Part shown: positions 17,403 through 25,894 of the stretch, piece after piece | How the letters are laid out: each line of letters starts with the position of its first letter | How positions within the stretch are numbered: position 1 is the stretch's first letter | Source: JADHUC01 sp964617665 | GTDB lineage: Bacteria > Planctomycetota > Planctomycetia > Pirellulales > Pirellulaceae | Assembly: GCA_964617665.1 (NCBI GenBank) | Contig: CAZUAH010000092.1 | Location: forward strand, 1-33,505 | Reading direction: 5' to 3' | DNA length: 33,505 nucleotides | Position numbers and translations under genes: made by a program | Notes under the pieces: model-generated | What the model was told of the DNA's origin: nothing | The model's database searches: none | What the model saw: only the letters and a program-made list of their open reading frames with translations

Positions 17403-19188
17403 GGGACAACCGTTGCTGCTTGATCGCGTAGGCCGACGTCAACTCCTGCCTAGCCTGCAAGAACAAGCTTAGGACGGACTCTCGCTCTGCGGTCGATAGT
17501 CGATCGCGGGATGGGACGAAGGTCAGCACCAGCCATGTTGTATAGCCTGAATCAAACGTTTGGGCGCACCGGAATTGGCGACTCAACGGATTGCGAAGTA
17601 TCTTTTGCTGGGCACGCGTCCAGAAGGACATTTGACGTTGACCAGGAGCCTCGTCTGACATGTCGGTCGCCGTAACCGCGAGACCAGCAGGATCAAATAG
17701 GCTGTACAACAACAATCCACATTCATCCGCGGCTCGTGTCATTTCGACCTCTATGTACGTGTCACCTGTCGCGGCTGATTCTGAGTCCGCCGGGCGGGCG
17801 TTTTTCTTCAAGACACTCCAACCGCGCCGTGTGTAGGTCTCGCCCAACTCGCTCAACTCCCGAGACGGATGACCGACGGCAACGGAACAAACATGAGAAT
17901 CCCGCTGGTACTTCCAAGTCCTGCGGTACCACCTCCCGCCGTCACGAGAGTCGGGTTCCCCCGTGCTGTATTGGACCTGGTTCCAACCATCCACCGCAGC
18001 CGGCAAATCCGACCGGGCGAAGAGGTCCGCGCGGTGAAGCAGAGCTGTCGAGGCAGCGTCAAGCTGTGACTGGGAAGCACCCAGAGCCAGACAAATCAGT
18101 TGGAGAATGCCCAACACGAAAAAAGCTCCCGTTATCAGAAATTGGGGCTTCCTTCCAATGGCCTTGACTTGCTTGACCTGTTCGACTTCTTCCGCAGAGG
18201 AAGCCCGTCCTGGAGAACCAGCGTCTCCGGACTTGGCACCGCCCACGCACCAATTCCACGCTCTCGAGAAAGGGTCCCGTTCGAGAATACGTTCGGGCGC
18301 ATCAACCGGCCCAAGAAGAAACGCGAGTAGCCGATCTGTGCAAATAAGCATGAGTACGGCCGAGCCCAAGAGGCTGAGGCCCAGTACAACGTGTTGTCGC
18401 GCAGAGAATGAATCCAGACCGTTGCGGGCTTGGGCAAAAACAGTGATCACAGCGTGTGCCAAGGAAACAAGAAAGGCCCAGACCACGCTACTGGTCAACA
18501 GCAACGCGGACCAGATCAGAGGACGTCTTGCGGCAACGACGAGAAGCGCGGCAACGACAAACAAGACGCCGAGAGGATTGACGCCGCTACTGGCCTCCTC
18601 CAGCGGCAACTCGCTACCGGGCAACACCAGAACGCTGCCCTCCATCACATGCCGTACCCCCGCTACGTCGAGGACCAAGCTGCTTGCGTGCGATGTCGTC
18701 GACTGGAAGTTTTGGACCAGTTGTTCGTCCAAACCCATTGGCAGTGGAATCAGAAGCCACAGCAAGATCCACATTGGTAGCCAGTCCCGCCACGGATGGC
18801 GACCGGTGCCGAGAATCACGGCCCCAGCCACAAGAAGAGCGGCTATGGCGGAAAGCCACGGGGAGAAAAGGAGGACGCTGGCGGCCATCACGGCCAAGCC
18901 GAGGAGCAAGAACAGCATCCCAGACCATGACCACGAACGGACAAAGCCCGAACGCGGCCACCGGCGCCAAGCGACCCAAACGATGCCAAGTAGGAGCAAC
19001 GGAAAGAACTGATAATGGGGCTTGTTCCACAAATTTCGGAAATGAAAAATGAGAAACGGCAGATGGCTGGCCAACACGAGGGACATGCCCAGCGCACCAG
19101 AGCAGTCAGTAGGGCGCACAGTGTCGGCGTCCCCCCGACAGGGTTCGGCGGAGCTCTGCGCCGTGTCGACCTCATCCACACTTGTCAT
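17395..19188 (-). CDS. Exosortase-like protein B with substituted catalytic residues
   Basis: A 597-residue paralogue of exosortase A, alike along its whole length: KPHYQFFPLLLL and WVAWRRWP near residues 57-78, ASVLLFSPWLSAIAAL, the same block of membrane helices, and a C-terminal EpsI-like domain. The position of the catalytic Cys is Ser200 (EEASSGVNP; codon AGT at the place where A has TGC). The position of the catalytic Arg is His245 (VSLAHAVIT). Only the His is retained (His266, RQHVVLG), and the neighbouring Asn before the Arg is also Ser. The frame is intact and overlaps TPR B by 8 bases, so it is probably translated. It should lack normal exosortase activity unless Ser serves as nucleophile. 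It may act as a pseudoenzyme, for instance a substrate- or partner-binding subunit; that is inference. Confidence 0.88.
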   Translation of the reverse strand: MTSVDEVDTAQSSAEPCRGDADTVRPTDCSGALGMSLVLASHLPFLIFHFRNLWNKPHYQFFPLLLLGIVWVAWRRWPRSGFVRSWSWSGMLFLLLGLAVMAASVLLFSPWLSAIAALLVAGAVILGTGRHPWRDWLPMWILLWLLIPLPMGLDEQLVQNFQSTTSHASSLVLDVAGVRHVMEGSVLVLPGSELPLEEASSGVNPLGVLFVVAALLVVAARRPLIWSALLLTSSVVWAFLVSLAHAVITVFAQARNGLDSFSARQHVVLGLSLLGSAVLMLICTDRLLAFLLGPVDAPERILERDPFSRAWNWCVGGAKSGDAGSPGRASSAEEVEQVKQVKAIGRKPQFLITGAFFVLGILQLICLALGASQSQLDAASTALLHRADLFARSDLPAAVDGWNQVQYSTGEPDSRDGGRWYRRTWKYQRDSHVCSVAVGHPSRELSELGETYTRRGWSVLKKNARPADSESAATGDTYIEVEMTRAADECGLLLYSLFDPAGLAVTATDMSDEAPGQRQMSFWTRAQQKILRNPLSRQFRCAQTFDSGYTTWLVLTFVPSRDRLSTAERESVLSLFLQARQELTSAYAIKQQRLSHE

Positions 19189-19508
19189 TAGGTAGCAGTA
19201 TCTTTACTGGCAGTGTCGGCAAGCAAACACATCCAAGAATGTTAGTCCCGCTGGCCTCTCTCCCCTGTTGTGCCAACCTATATCATAACCTGGACAGCAG
19301 ACCATTTGTCCTAACCTGCGCATTTTTCCTATAGTCAAGCAGGTGGCCAGCCGCAAAGACGAACTGCGATTCTGGAGTGTTCGCACCGCTCTTTCCGGGG
19401 GGTTTTGCGTTTGACGTGAGGACTCACCACGAGAATGAACAGCCGGCTTGGCTGAAGGGCCAGTTCGGGCAATCATGGAGTCGCTGGAGAAAGCCGAAGG
19501 ACACAGCC
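19189..19508. other. Intergenic region upstream of exosortase B
   Basis: 320 bases between the exosortase B start (minus strand) and the oxidoreductase remnant. It must hold the promoter of the exosortase B-TPR B pair, but I found no convincing hexamer pair. From about 19445 it aligns with about 10430-10491 (AGGGNCAGNTCNGGCAATCAT and the AGCCATGTCCCG start region), showing that the duplicated oxidoreductase fragment includes roughly 60 bases of upstream sequence. Confidence 0.5.
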
Positions 19509-19695
19509 ATGTCCCGTCAATGTCGCCGAACGTTTCTGAAACGCGCAGCCGCCGCCGGCTTCACCATCTCCGGCACCAGAGCCTTTGGTCGCATGTTGGT
19601 GCCTACCTGGGCATCGGCTATGTCCAGGTGACTCATCTGATCGCCCCAGACACGCGCATGCTCGGCGGCCGTTCGGAATCGGTCAAGAAACGGAG
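19509..19695 (+). pseudogene. Second Gfo/Idh/MocA oxidoreductase N-terminal remnant
   Basis: It starts with the same twin-arginine sequence as the remnant at 10492 (MSRQCRRTFLKRAAAAGFTISGT) but has lost about 64 bases, corresponding to the nucleotide-binding loop region, between short GGTCGC-like repeats. The deletion shifts the frame, which then stops at 19629-19631. At the DNA level the similarity resumes (GTGCCTACCTGGGCATCGGC, shared with the first copy) and continues to TCGGTCAAGAA at about 19687, the same point at which the first copy loses similarity to the family. The remnant is dead. It is a direct repeat of the first copy on the other side of the exosortase block. Confidence 0.85.
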
Positions 19696-19718
19696 CGGGA
19701 TAGTCGCCAAATTGCAGT

Positions 19719-19743
19719 GGTGTCACTCGCGACGAATGACACC
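19719..19743. terminator. Short perfect hairpin downstream of the FAD oxidoreductase gene
   Basis: GGTGTCA (19719-19725) and TGACACC (19737-19743) can form a 7-bp stem with an 11-base loop. It lies 27 bases past the stop of the minus-strand oxidoreductase gene. There is no clear T-run behind it, so it is a weak terminator candidate at best. Confidence 0.25.
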
Positions 19744-19769
19744 GCCGCCGATTTGAACGACCGACGCAT

Positions 19770-21125
19770 TCAACCCAAGTAGGCTTCCTGCTGCCTTAGG
19801 ATCTTCTGGACCTTCGGCACTTCGACGTCTCGTGGTCGGCAGCCGTCTTGCGCGGCGACAGCCGCCGCGACACCGGCAGCGTGACCGGTGACGAAACAGT
19901 TGGGGATCAGTCGTACCAGGTCTGCCATGCGCATTTCGGCGTCGATGCACCGGCCTGCGGCCAGCACATTGTCGATCTTCTTAGGTACCAACGCGCCGTA
20001 AGGAATCTGCCACTCGCCATGTTGGCCGTTGGTTGCCCCGCCCACGCCAATAACGTCGGGGTATTTCGTTTGCGCCAAGATGTCCTTGAACATCACTCGC
20101 CCCAGCCCGTTCAGCACACGCGTGATGCGGACGCCCAACTGAGGAGCGGTTTCCATCAGATAGACCTTCTCGTAACCCGGCGTCTTGCGGACCTTCTGCA
20201 TGTTCCGCCAAAGGAACTTGCGATGCTCCATTTCCATTCGAGTGAGTGTTTCGACGTCCAATCCATCGACTTCCGGACCACGCAAGTTTGCCCAGTTGAC
20301 GCCGGGAATGGGCGTATGACCGCCCAAGTATCTTGGCCTGGGTGCGCCCTTCGCTTTCTCCCGGTCGATCCGGTCGATGTTGCCGACACGGGAAACGAGC
20401 CCTACGTTGTGCAGCCGTCGTTCGTACTCGGCGCCCGCTGCGGCAAATACATCGCCGTCGCCACTTGCATCCACTACGGTTTTGGCCAGGATGGCCTGAC
20501 GTCCGGATTTGCTTTCAAACACAGCTCCATAAACCGTCCCTTCGTTTACGATGGCGTCTACGCCCCAGCAATGTAGGAAGACCTTAACCTTGGCCTCGTC
20601 GATCATCTCGACCATCAGGTATTTCACAGCCTCCGCGTCGATGGTTGGGTTTGCTCCCGGGCGGCGGTCAACGATTGCCGCATCCATCTTGTCCATACGG
20701 CGCATCATCTCTTCGCCAATTCCTTGGCAGACCTGCTTGTTCCCTTTGACGATGTGACCGAGGATCAGCAGCACCAAACCACCCGTCCACAAGCCGCCGA
20801 AATGGCCATAGCGTTCCACCACGGTTACATCGGCCCCTGCGCGTTTTGCCGCGATTGCGGCGCATACGCCGGCCGGGCCACCGCCGACAACAAGTACATC
20901 GGTCTTGTGCAAGACCGGCAATTCCCGGCGAGGTTGAACGACTTTGCCGTCGATCAACGATGGACTTGCGCGGTTTGCCTGAATCTCGTTGCTGTTGACG
21001 ATTGAACTCTGAAAACCACTTTCCTGCCCTGTAGCATCGCCAACTCGCAACGAACTCAAACCCGCAGCTACTCCCGACATCCCAAGCACTCGTAGCCAAT
21101 CACGTCTATTAAGGGAATCGCCCAT
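19770..21125 (-). CDS. FAD-dependent oxidoreductase, exported type
   Basis: A 451-residue flavoprotein of the FAD_oxidored type. The N-terminus carries NRRDWLRVLGMSGVAAG, a twin-arginine-like export signal. The dinucleotide-binding motif VLVVGGGPAGVCAAIAAKRAGADVTVVER lies at about residues 76-104. A C-terminal FAD motif (KKIDNVLAAGRCIDAEMRM...NCFVTGHAAGVAAAVA) closes the domain. The ATG at 21125 is chosen because GGAGAG precedes it and the signal starts there; the frame is open up to 21248. The substrate is unknown; relatives in Planctomycetes lie among sulfatase and sugar-degradation genes. It is transcribed away from the methyltransferase gene. Confidence 0.88.
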   Translation of the reverse strand: MGDSLNRRDWLRVLGMSGVAAGLSSLRVGDATGQESGFQSSIVNSNEIQANRASPSLIDGKVVQPRRELPVLHKTDVLVVGGGPAGVCAAIAAKRAGADVTVVERYGHFGGLWTGGLVLLILGHIVKGNKQVCQGIGEEMMRRMDKMDAAIVDRRPGANPTIDAEAVKYLMVEMIDEAKVKVFLHCWGVDAIVNEGTVYGAVFESKSGRQAILAKTVVDASGDGDVFAAAGAEYERRLHNVGLVSRVGNIDRIDREKAKGAPRPRYLGGHTPIPGVNWANLRGPEVDGLDVETLTRMEMEHRKFLWRNMQKVRKTPGYEKVYLMETAPQLGVRITRVLNGLGRVMFKDILAQTKYPDVIGVGGATNGQHGEWQIPYGALVPKKIDNVLAAGRCIDAEMRMADLVRLIPNCFVTGHAAGVAAAVAAQDGCRPRDVEVPKVQKILRQQEAYLG

Positions 21126-21446
21126 TCCATCTCTCCTTACTCGTCTGTGTCGCCTTCTTGTTTCCATTGGCCCGCTCAAATGTGGAACCGGTAGCATTTT
21201 GGTCGCAATGACGATCGGCAACAAGTCGCATGGGGAAAATGCGGTCACCTGGAGCGATCACATCGGCGTCGGATTGCAGGCCCGCCGATGCGCAGAATGC
21301 CTTACGGCCGAACGTGCCATATTGGGCCGAATATCTTGCACAAACCGAAGAATCGTTAAAGTTTGCGCGCGTTTACCTACGACAATAGCCAACAATGGGG
21401 GGAGCGTGCGTCAACAATCTAGTACAGACCTCGTGAGGTTAATCGC
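21126..21446. other. Divergent promoter region, no gene seen
   Basis: 321 bases between the divergently transcribed oxidoreductase and methyltransferase genes. It must contain promoters for both. I see no convincing operator palindrome, riboswitch or small gene. Confidence 0.5.
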
Positions 21447-22307
21447 ATGTCTGTTTCTAATTCCGCGACTGATATGGCATTTGGAGTCGAACCGGGGCAT
21501 GCACCCTATCGATTGCGTCAGGCGCGGTACGAGGCTATGGCCAGGGACATAGCTGCGTTGGCGGAAAGGCGAAGGGCCTCCGAAGGACGTCAGCTGCAAC
21601 TGCTCGACGTGGGAGTCTACAACGGCGTTTCTCGTCGCTATATCGAAGTCCATCCGGAAGCCAAAGACATTGGCTACCATGCCGTCGATCTCTTCCCGAA
21701 AGGACGGCCGTTCGTCTACAAGCACCAGGACTGGAAGTTGCACGAGATGAACCTCGAGAGTGGCATGCCCTCACTACCATCCGACTCGTACGACGTGGTC
21801 ATTTGCGAGCAGGTTCTGGAGCATCTGGACGACATTCAGCCGCTAGTAACGGACCTCTTTCGCGTGGCGGCCCCGGGCGGATTGATCGTTTTAGGAGTGC
21901 CCATCTATCCTGCCGGCCTGCATCTGGTCCGCAAGCACGTGGTGCCAAGGACGGATCGCTTGTTCAAGGTCAAGAAGAAGCGGGGCCACGTTCAGGCGTT
22001 TTCAAAAGCCAGTTTTCTGAAAACGATCCGGCGGCATTGTGATGCGGAAATCGAAGTCCTTCAGTCGCGTGGATTCCGGATCGTATCAGGTGGAATCCTC
22101 CGGCCTTTGGAATACCGACGCTGGTGGTGGAAGCTGAATCGTTGGGTTGGCTCGAAGATTCCGTCCGCCTGCATCGAAGTCCAGGTGTTGGCGACGAAGC
22201 GTGCCGCTTCCGGCAGCGATGCAGACAGCGAGCCGAGGATTTTGCCCTTCACCAAGGAACAGACTCGCGGAGTGACAGACGAGCCATCAAGGACTCGTGC
22301 GGCCTGA
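21447..22307 (+). CDS. Class I SAM-dependent methyltransferase
   Basis: A 286-residue protein with a Methyltransf_11-like core. Motif I is LLDVGVYNGVSRRYIEV (about residues 52-68). A motif II-like YHAVDLFP lies at about 76-83, and the YDVVICEQVLEHLDD stretch (about 115-129) corresponds to the post-motif region typical of this class. Near the C-terminus is an aromatic/basic segment (YRRWWWKLNRWVG) that might contact membranes or glycan lipids. GTGAGG lies upstream of the ATG at 21447. The methyl acceptor cannot be inferred. The last 30 residues (from about DADSEPRILPF) look disordered. Confidence 0.87.
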   Translation: MSVSNSATDMAFGVEPGHAPYRLRQARYEAMARDIAALAERRRASEGRQLQLLDVGVYNGVSRRYIEVHPEAKDIGYHAVDLFPKGRPFVYKHQDWKLHEMNLESGMPSLPSDSYDVVICEQVLEHLDDIQPLVTDLFRVAAPGGLIVLGVPIYPAGLHLVRKHVVPRTDRLFKVKKKRGHVQAFSKASFLKTIRRHCDAEIEVLQSRGFRIVSGGILRPLEYRRWWWKLNRWVGSKIPSACIEVQVLATKRAASGSDADSEPRILPFTKEQTRGVTDEPSRTRAA

Positions 22308-22385
22308 GCGGGATAGGCCAAGGGCAGGATGGCCACACCAGAATCTCTTGAACTCGTCGCGTTAGCCCGTATCGCGCACCAATTT

Positions 22386-22522
22386 GTAGGCCGGACCAAG
22401 CAAACCGTGCAACTGCCGGAACGTCGGCCTCTTCTAATGGCGTTGTTTGCGATACAGGCTGTCAAAGCGATAAAGCTGGTTTGCGCCGTTCCGGCAAGGA
22501 GGTCGGCCTCGGTCCGGCCTAC
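22386..22522. mobile_element. 137-bp nested inverted-repeat element (MITE/REP-like)
   Basis: The ends are perfect 12-base inverted repeats: GTAGGCCGGACC (22386-22397) and GGTCCGGCCTAC (22511-22522). Inside is a second perfect pair, TGCCGGAACG (about 22414-22423) and CGTTCCGGCA (about 22489-22498). The element lies between the convergent methyltransferase and HAD genes and has no credible coding capacity. I recall similar sequences as dispersed repeats in planctomycete genomes, but only one copy is in this window. It could fold as a long hairpin and serve as a two-way terminator. Confidence 0.75.
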
Positions 22523-22602
22523 GTGGTGCGCAATTGAGGTTAGCCCGCGCGGGCCACCTGCGTGAGTTCGAGTAGCTGAGGAGAATCGGGAATCCTCTCG
22601 CT

Positions 22603-23211
22603 TCACGAATCGAGGATTCGACGGCAGGTCAACTCTGCTCGCACTTGCGCCGTCGATTCCACCAGTATCGCATCCATGCCGATGTCTCGGGCCGCATCGA
22701 CGTTGACGGATCGGTCGTCAATCAAAAGGCAATCACCAACAGCGACCTGCAACGTCGCTGCCGCAGAATAGTATGCTTCGGGCGCTGGCTTGCGCAGGCC
22801 GGTCAGGCACGACACAAACGACCATTGGATGTATCGAGATAGCTGCAGCTTTTCCTCGATGATGCGATACCAGATCGAGTAGTTCGACAAGGCGTGCATT
22901 TCGCAATCCGCCTTCTTCAAATCTGCCAACAACTGTTCCGCGCCGTCCAGCCAATCGTACGCCTCTTTCAGGCACGCGTTCAGAGCGTCGCCGTCGACCG
23001 GGCGGCCATCCTGAAAGAACCGCGCGATATACTCAGGCCCGCTGATCCGGCCTTCCTCGAATTCAATCCACGAGGTCGGATGTATGGCCTTCTTGAGTTC
23101 CTTACGGCTCATCCCAAAGAAAGCCGGCATGGCGCAATAGTACGGATCGATGACCAGCGTATCCATCACGTCAAACAGTATCAGTGGTCGCTTAGCCATG
23201 CACGGACTCAT
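22603..23211 (-). CDS. HAD-superfamily hydrolase
   Basis: About 202 residues with all HAD motifs: motif I DVMDTL (DxxxT) near the N-terminus, motif II Ser in ALSNYS, motif III Lys in GLRKPAPEAYY, and motif IV DD in LLIDDRSVNVDAA. The helical cap between motifs I and II puts it in the subfamily of small phosphatases and dehalogenase-like enzymes. The frame opens with TTG at 23256, but ATG codons at 23211 (MSPCMAKRP) and 23199 (MAKRP) are more likely starts; the choice between them is uncertain because neither has a strong ribosome site. It lies 79 bases downstream of the large sulfatase on the same strand and might be co-transcribed. The substrate is unknown. Confidence 0.87.
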   Translation of the reverse strand: MSPCMAKRPLILFDVMDTLVIDPYYCAMPAFFGMSRKELKKAIHPTSWIEFEEGRISGPEYIARFFQDGRPVDGDALNACLKEAYDWLDGAEQLLADLKKADCEMHALSNYSIWYRIIEEKLQLSRYIQWSFVSCLTGLRKPAPEAYYSAAATLQVAVGDCLLIDDRSVNVDAARDIGMDAILVESTAQVRAELTCRRILDS

Positions 23212-23290
23212 CGAGGCTTGTTGACTGAAAACGCTACTCCTTCGAATGCGAAGCAAACGGAAGTCGAGATCATGACGAAATGATGTTACT

Positions 23291-25579
23291 CTAATCCGTA
23301 AGCGTTATCTTGACTCGATCGAGTTCGCCGCTGAACTCGAACGGGCCGCCTTCGTAGCCCTTGTCCACCTGAGTTCCCGCGTCCATCCCGACATCAAACG
23401 TCTCGGCGAGCGAATAGGTGCTGATGTGCATCTGAGGCATCTCGGTTTCGTCGACCTTCTTTCCGTCGACGTACAACTCGCCCGTGCCGCCAAACTCTTT
23501 GGTTTTGATGAAGTTGAATTTCAGGTCTGTCTTGCCTCGCGGAAGCGTCTTGGACGTCAGGTGGTAATGCACACCGTCCAGGTAGTTGTAATCGTAGTGC
23601 AGCATGCCGTCCTTGATGTACATGGTGTAGCCGCCGGTCATCCCGCCGCAAGATACGATCACCCCTTCTTCGTCACCCGTCAAATCGATGGTCGTCTCGA
23701 TGGTATGGGATCGGTTCTTGACAGGTGCCGACGCCTTCTCGGCGATTCGCACGGCGCCCGGTGCGTAGTAGACAAAGTCCTTTCGGTCTCCGAACAACAC
23801 GTCGTTGATCTTGGCCATCCGCTTGATCATGTCGTCGTACAACGGATACACATTGTTGGCCCACGCCTCTTCCTCGAAGATCTTCTTTAACTCCTCCAGT
23901 TTTTCTGGGTGCTCCGCGGCCAGGTTGGTGCTCTCGGAAAAGTCCTCGGCCGTGTGGTACAGTTCCCATTCATCTTGCTCGAAGGGGGCAACTTTGTTCA
24001 ATTCCCATGGCATTCGTCTGGCATGCAGCGTCACCGCTTTCCAGCCGTCCGCCCAGATAGCCCGATTCCCGAACATCTCATAGTACTGCCGCTTTTTCGC
24101 GTTCGGCGCATTGGCGTTGTCAAAGGAGTAGCTCATTGGAACGCCCGTGAACGGCTGTTGCTCGATTCCATTGTAGGTCTCGGGTACCTTGACGCCCGCG
24201 GCTTGTGCAATCGTCGGCGCAATGTCACTGATGTGGTGGTACTGGCTGCGAATCTCGCCTTTCGATTTGATTCCCTTGGGCCAATGTACTACCAAGGCGT
24301 CGTGCTGACCGCCCCGATGTTCACTCTGTTTGAAGTACCGGAACGGCGTATTGCCGGCCATCGCCCACCCAGCATGGTAATGTGGATACGTATCCCATTG
24401 CCCCCAACGTTCGAGGTGACGAAGATTGGCGTCGAAGGGAGTCTGCAGGCCATTCAATACGTATGTCTCGTTGAACGTGCCGGCCAAACCGCCTTCGCCG
24501 CTCGCCCCGTTGTCCGAGGTCACGAAGATCAGCGTGTTGTCCAACTCGCCTATTCGGTTCAGTGTTTCCACGACTCGACCGATTTGATGATCGACATGCT
24601 CCAACTGGGCCGCGAAAACTTCCATTTGACGTGTGTAGAGCTTTTTCTCGTCCGCATTGAGGCTATCCCACGCGGGAATAACGTCGATTCGTTCGGTCAG
24701 CTTCGTGTTTCGCGGCACGATGCCAAGTCTCTTCTGATTGGCCAGAATGACTTCGCGGGTCTTGTCCCACCCCATGTCGAACTTGCCCTTGTACTTGTTC
24801 AGGTACTCGTCCGGCGCATGATGCGGCGAGTGCATGGAACCGGAAGCCCAGAGCATCATGAATGGCAGGTCCTTGTCGAGCGACTTGTGGCCTGTTATCC
24901 ACTGAATCGCGCGGTCCGCTAGATCCTTATCCAGATGATCCGCCTTGCGGTAAGGTTCAGGATGGTGATCGTCCCACATCACCGGAATGAACTGGTGCAC
25001 GTCGGCTGCCATGAAGCAATAGGAATGGGCGAACCCCTCGTCGCTGGGCCAGCGATGGAATGGTCCAATTTGAGAGACCTCGTACAGCGGTGTATGGTCC
25101 CACTTGCCCAAAGCGTAATTGACGTAACCTTCAGCTTGCAGATAGTTCGCCACCGACTTGGCCGTCGGCGGAACGATGGCGTTGTAGCCCGGAAACCCCA
25201 TGGCGGTCAGAGCGTGCGAGCCCAAGCCGATGGCGTGGGGATTACGACCAGCCATCAGCGTTGCTCGCGAAGGCGAGCACAGGGCGGTGGTGTGAAAGTT
25301 ATTGTACCGCAAGCCGCCAGCAGCCAATTCATCAATGCATGGCGTGTCTATAAGACCACCGAATGAGCCGATCTGCGCGAAGCCCGTGTCGTCCAGCAAG
25401 AAGATGATCACGTTTGGCGCATCTTCATGTGGACGAATACGTTTCGGCCACCATTCGACAGAATCCGCATAGCTCTTTGCGATCTTCCCCTTGAACTCCT
25501 GCGCCTTCTCTTGGGCAGTGATTTGTGTGCTCAAAGCGACGATTAAACACCAAGTGGCAGTGATACCTAAATGTCTCAT
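23291..25579 (-). CDS. Secreted arylsulfatase (large, type I sulfatase)
   Basis: A 762-residue type I sulfatase that would hydrolyse sulfate esters. A signal peptide occupies about residues 1-22. The metal-binding DD is at 63-64 (IIFLLDDTGFAQIG). The formylglycine motif is CSPSRATLMAGR with Cys101, so it needs the formylglycine-generating enzyme from elsewhere in the genome. Further active-site elements are ALGKWDHTP and TSDNGASGEGG (Asp-Asn). Residues from about 610 on form a beta-rich C-terminal domain (TIETTIDLTG, GELYVDGKKV). Length and the early IIFLLDD motif resemble the Pseudomonas arylsulfatase type. It is probably periplasmic or surface located and used on sulfated polysaccharides; the substrate is unknown. 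The HAD gene follows on the same strand. Confidence 0.93.
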   Translation of the reverse strand: MRHLGITATWCLIVALSTQITAQEKAQEFKGKIAKSYADSVEWWPKRIRPHEDAPNVIIFLLDDTGFAQIGSFGGLIDTPCIDELAAGGLRYNNFHTTALCSPSRATLMAGRNPHAIGLGSHALTAMGFPGYNAIVPPTAKSVANYLQAEGYVNYALGKWDHTPLYEVSQIGPFHRWPSDEGFAHSYCFMAADVHQFIPVMWDDHHPEPYRKADHLDKDLADRAIQWITGHKSLDKDLPFMMLWASGSMHSPHHAPDEYLNKYKGKFDMGWDKTREVILANQKRLGIVPRNTKLTERIDVIPAWDSLNADEKKLYTRQMEVFAAQLEHVDHQIGRVVETLNRIGELDNTLIFVTSDNGASGEGGLAGTFNETYVLNGLQTPFDANLRHLERWGQWDTYPHYHAGWAMAGNTPFRYFKQSEHRGGQHDALVVHWPKGIKSKGEIRSQYHHISDIAPTIAQAAGVKVPETYNGIEQQPFTGVPMSYSFDNANAPNAKKRQYYEMFGNRAIWADGWKAVTLHARRMPWELNKVAPFEQDEWELYHTAEDFSESTNLAAEHPEKLEELKKIFEEEAWANNVYPLYDDMIKRMAKINDVLFGDRKDFVYYAPGAVRIAEKASAPVKNRSHTIETTIDLTGDEEGVIVSCGGMTGGYTMYIKDGMLHYDYNYLDGVHYHLTSKTLPRGKTDLKFNFIKTKEFGGTGELYVDGKKVDETEMPQMHISTYSLAETFDVGMDAGTQVDKGYEGGPFEFSGELDRVKITLTD

Positions 25580-25728
25580 TATTTACTGTCCTCCAGGGTT
25601 TCGCATTGCAGTTCGGGCCAAAGACTCATTCATGTCACAGTTGCCATCAATTGTCAACGTGGTGTGAAATCCGCCACTCATCCATCCTCCAGGATGGGCG
25701 AGGCTGTCGACGTGATCGTGCAAGAAAT

Positions 25729-25759
25729 GGGGGCGGACAAGAGACCTCCCCGCAACGAG
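25729..25759 (+). repeat. Partial copy of the RAYT-associated repeat (3' module)
   Basis: GGGGGCGGACAAGAGACC followed by TCCCCGCAACGAG matches the last module of the full copy at 27075-27199 (GGGGCGGTCCGGAGACC and GCCCCGCAACGAG), about 24 of 30 bases. The rest of the unit is absent here. Confidence 0.55.
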
Positions 25760-25894
25760 TCTTGGTCGATTGATCGCTCACATACCGCCCGGCGAAAGTG
25801 CCGAGCGGCATGCAGCGTGTGTCTGCTGCCGTTTTTAGCACACCTGAGGTGAACCAGCCACGTTGCAGCCGCGTTTGCGAAGGGGAAGCTCGCG

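Noticed and set aside
18107..19012. 301-codon open frame on the + strand
   Set aside because: It lies entirely opposite exosortase B, has basic low-complexity composition with no recognisable motif, and is produced by the codon bias of the opposite strand.
19719..19743. Strong rho-independent terminator
   Set aside because: The stem is perfect but only 7 bp, the loop is 11 bases, and there is no T-run, so it is listed only as a weak candidate.
22329..22565. Possible 78-codon gene between methyltransferase and HAD genes
   Set aside because: Almost the whole frame lies in the 137-bp inverted-repeat element and has no ribosome site or family resemblance.
23909..24922. 337-codon open frame on the + strand
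   Set aside because: It is fully antisense to the sulfatase gene at 23291-25579, which has signal peptide, active site and ribosome context; the + frame has no recognisable domain.
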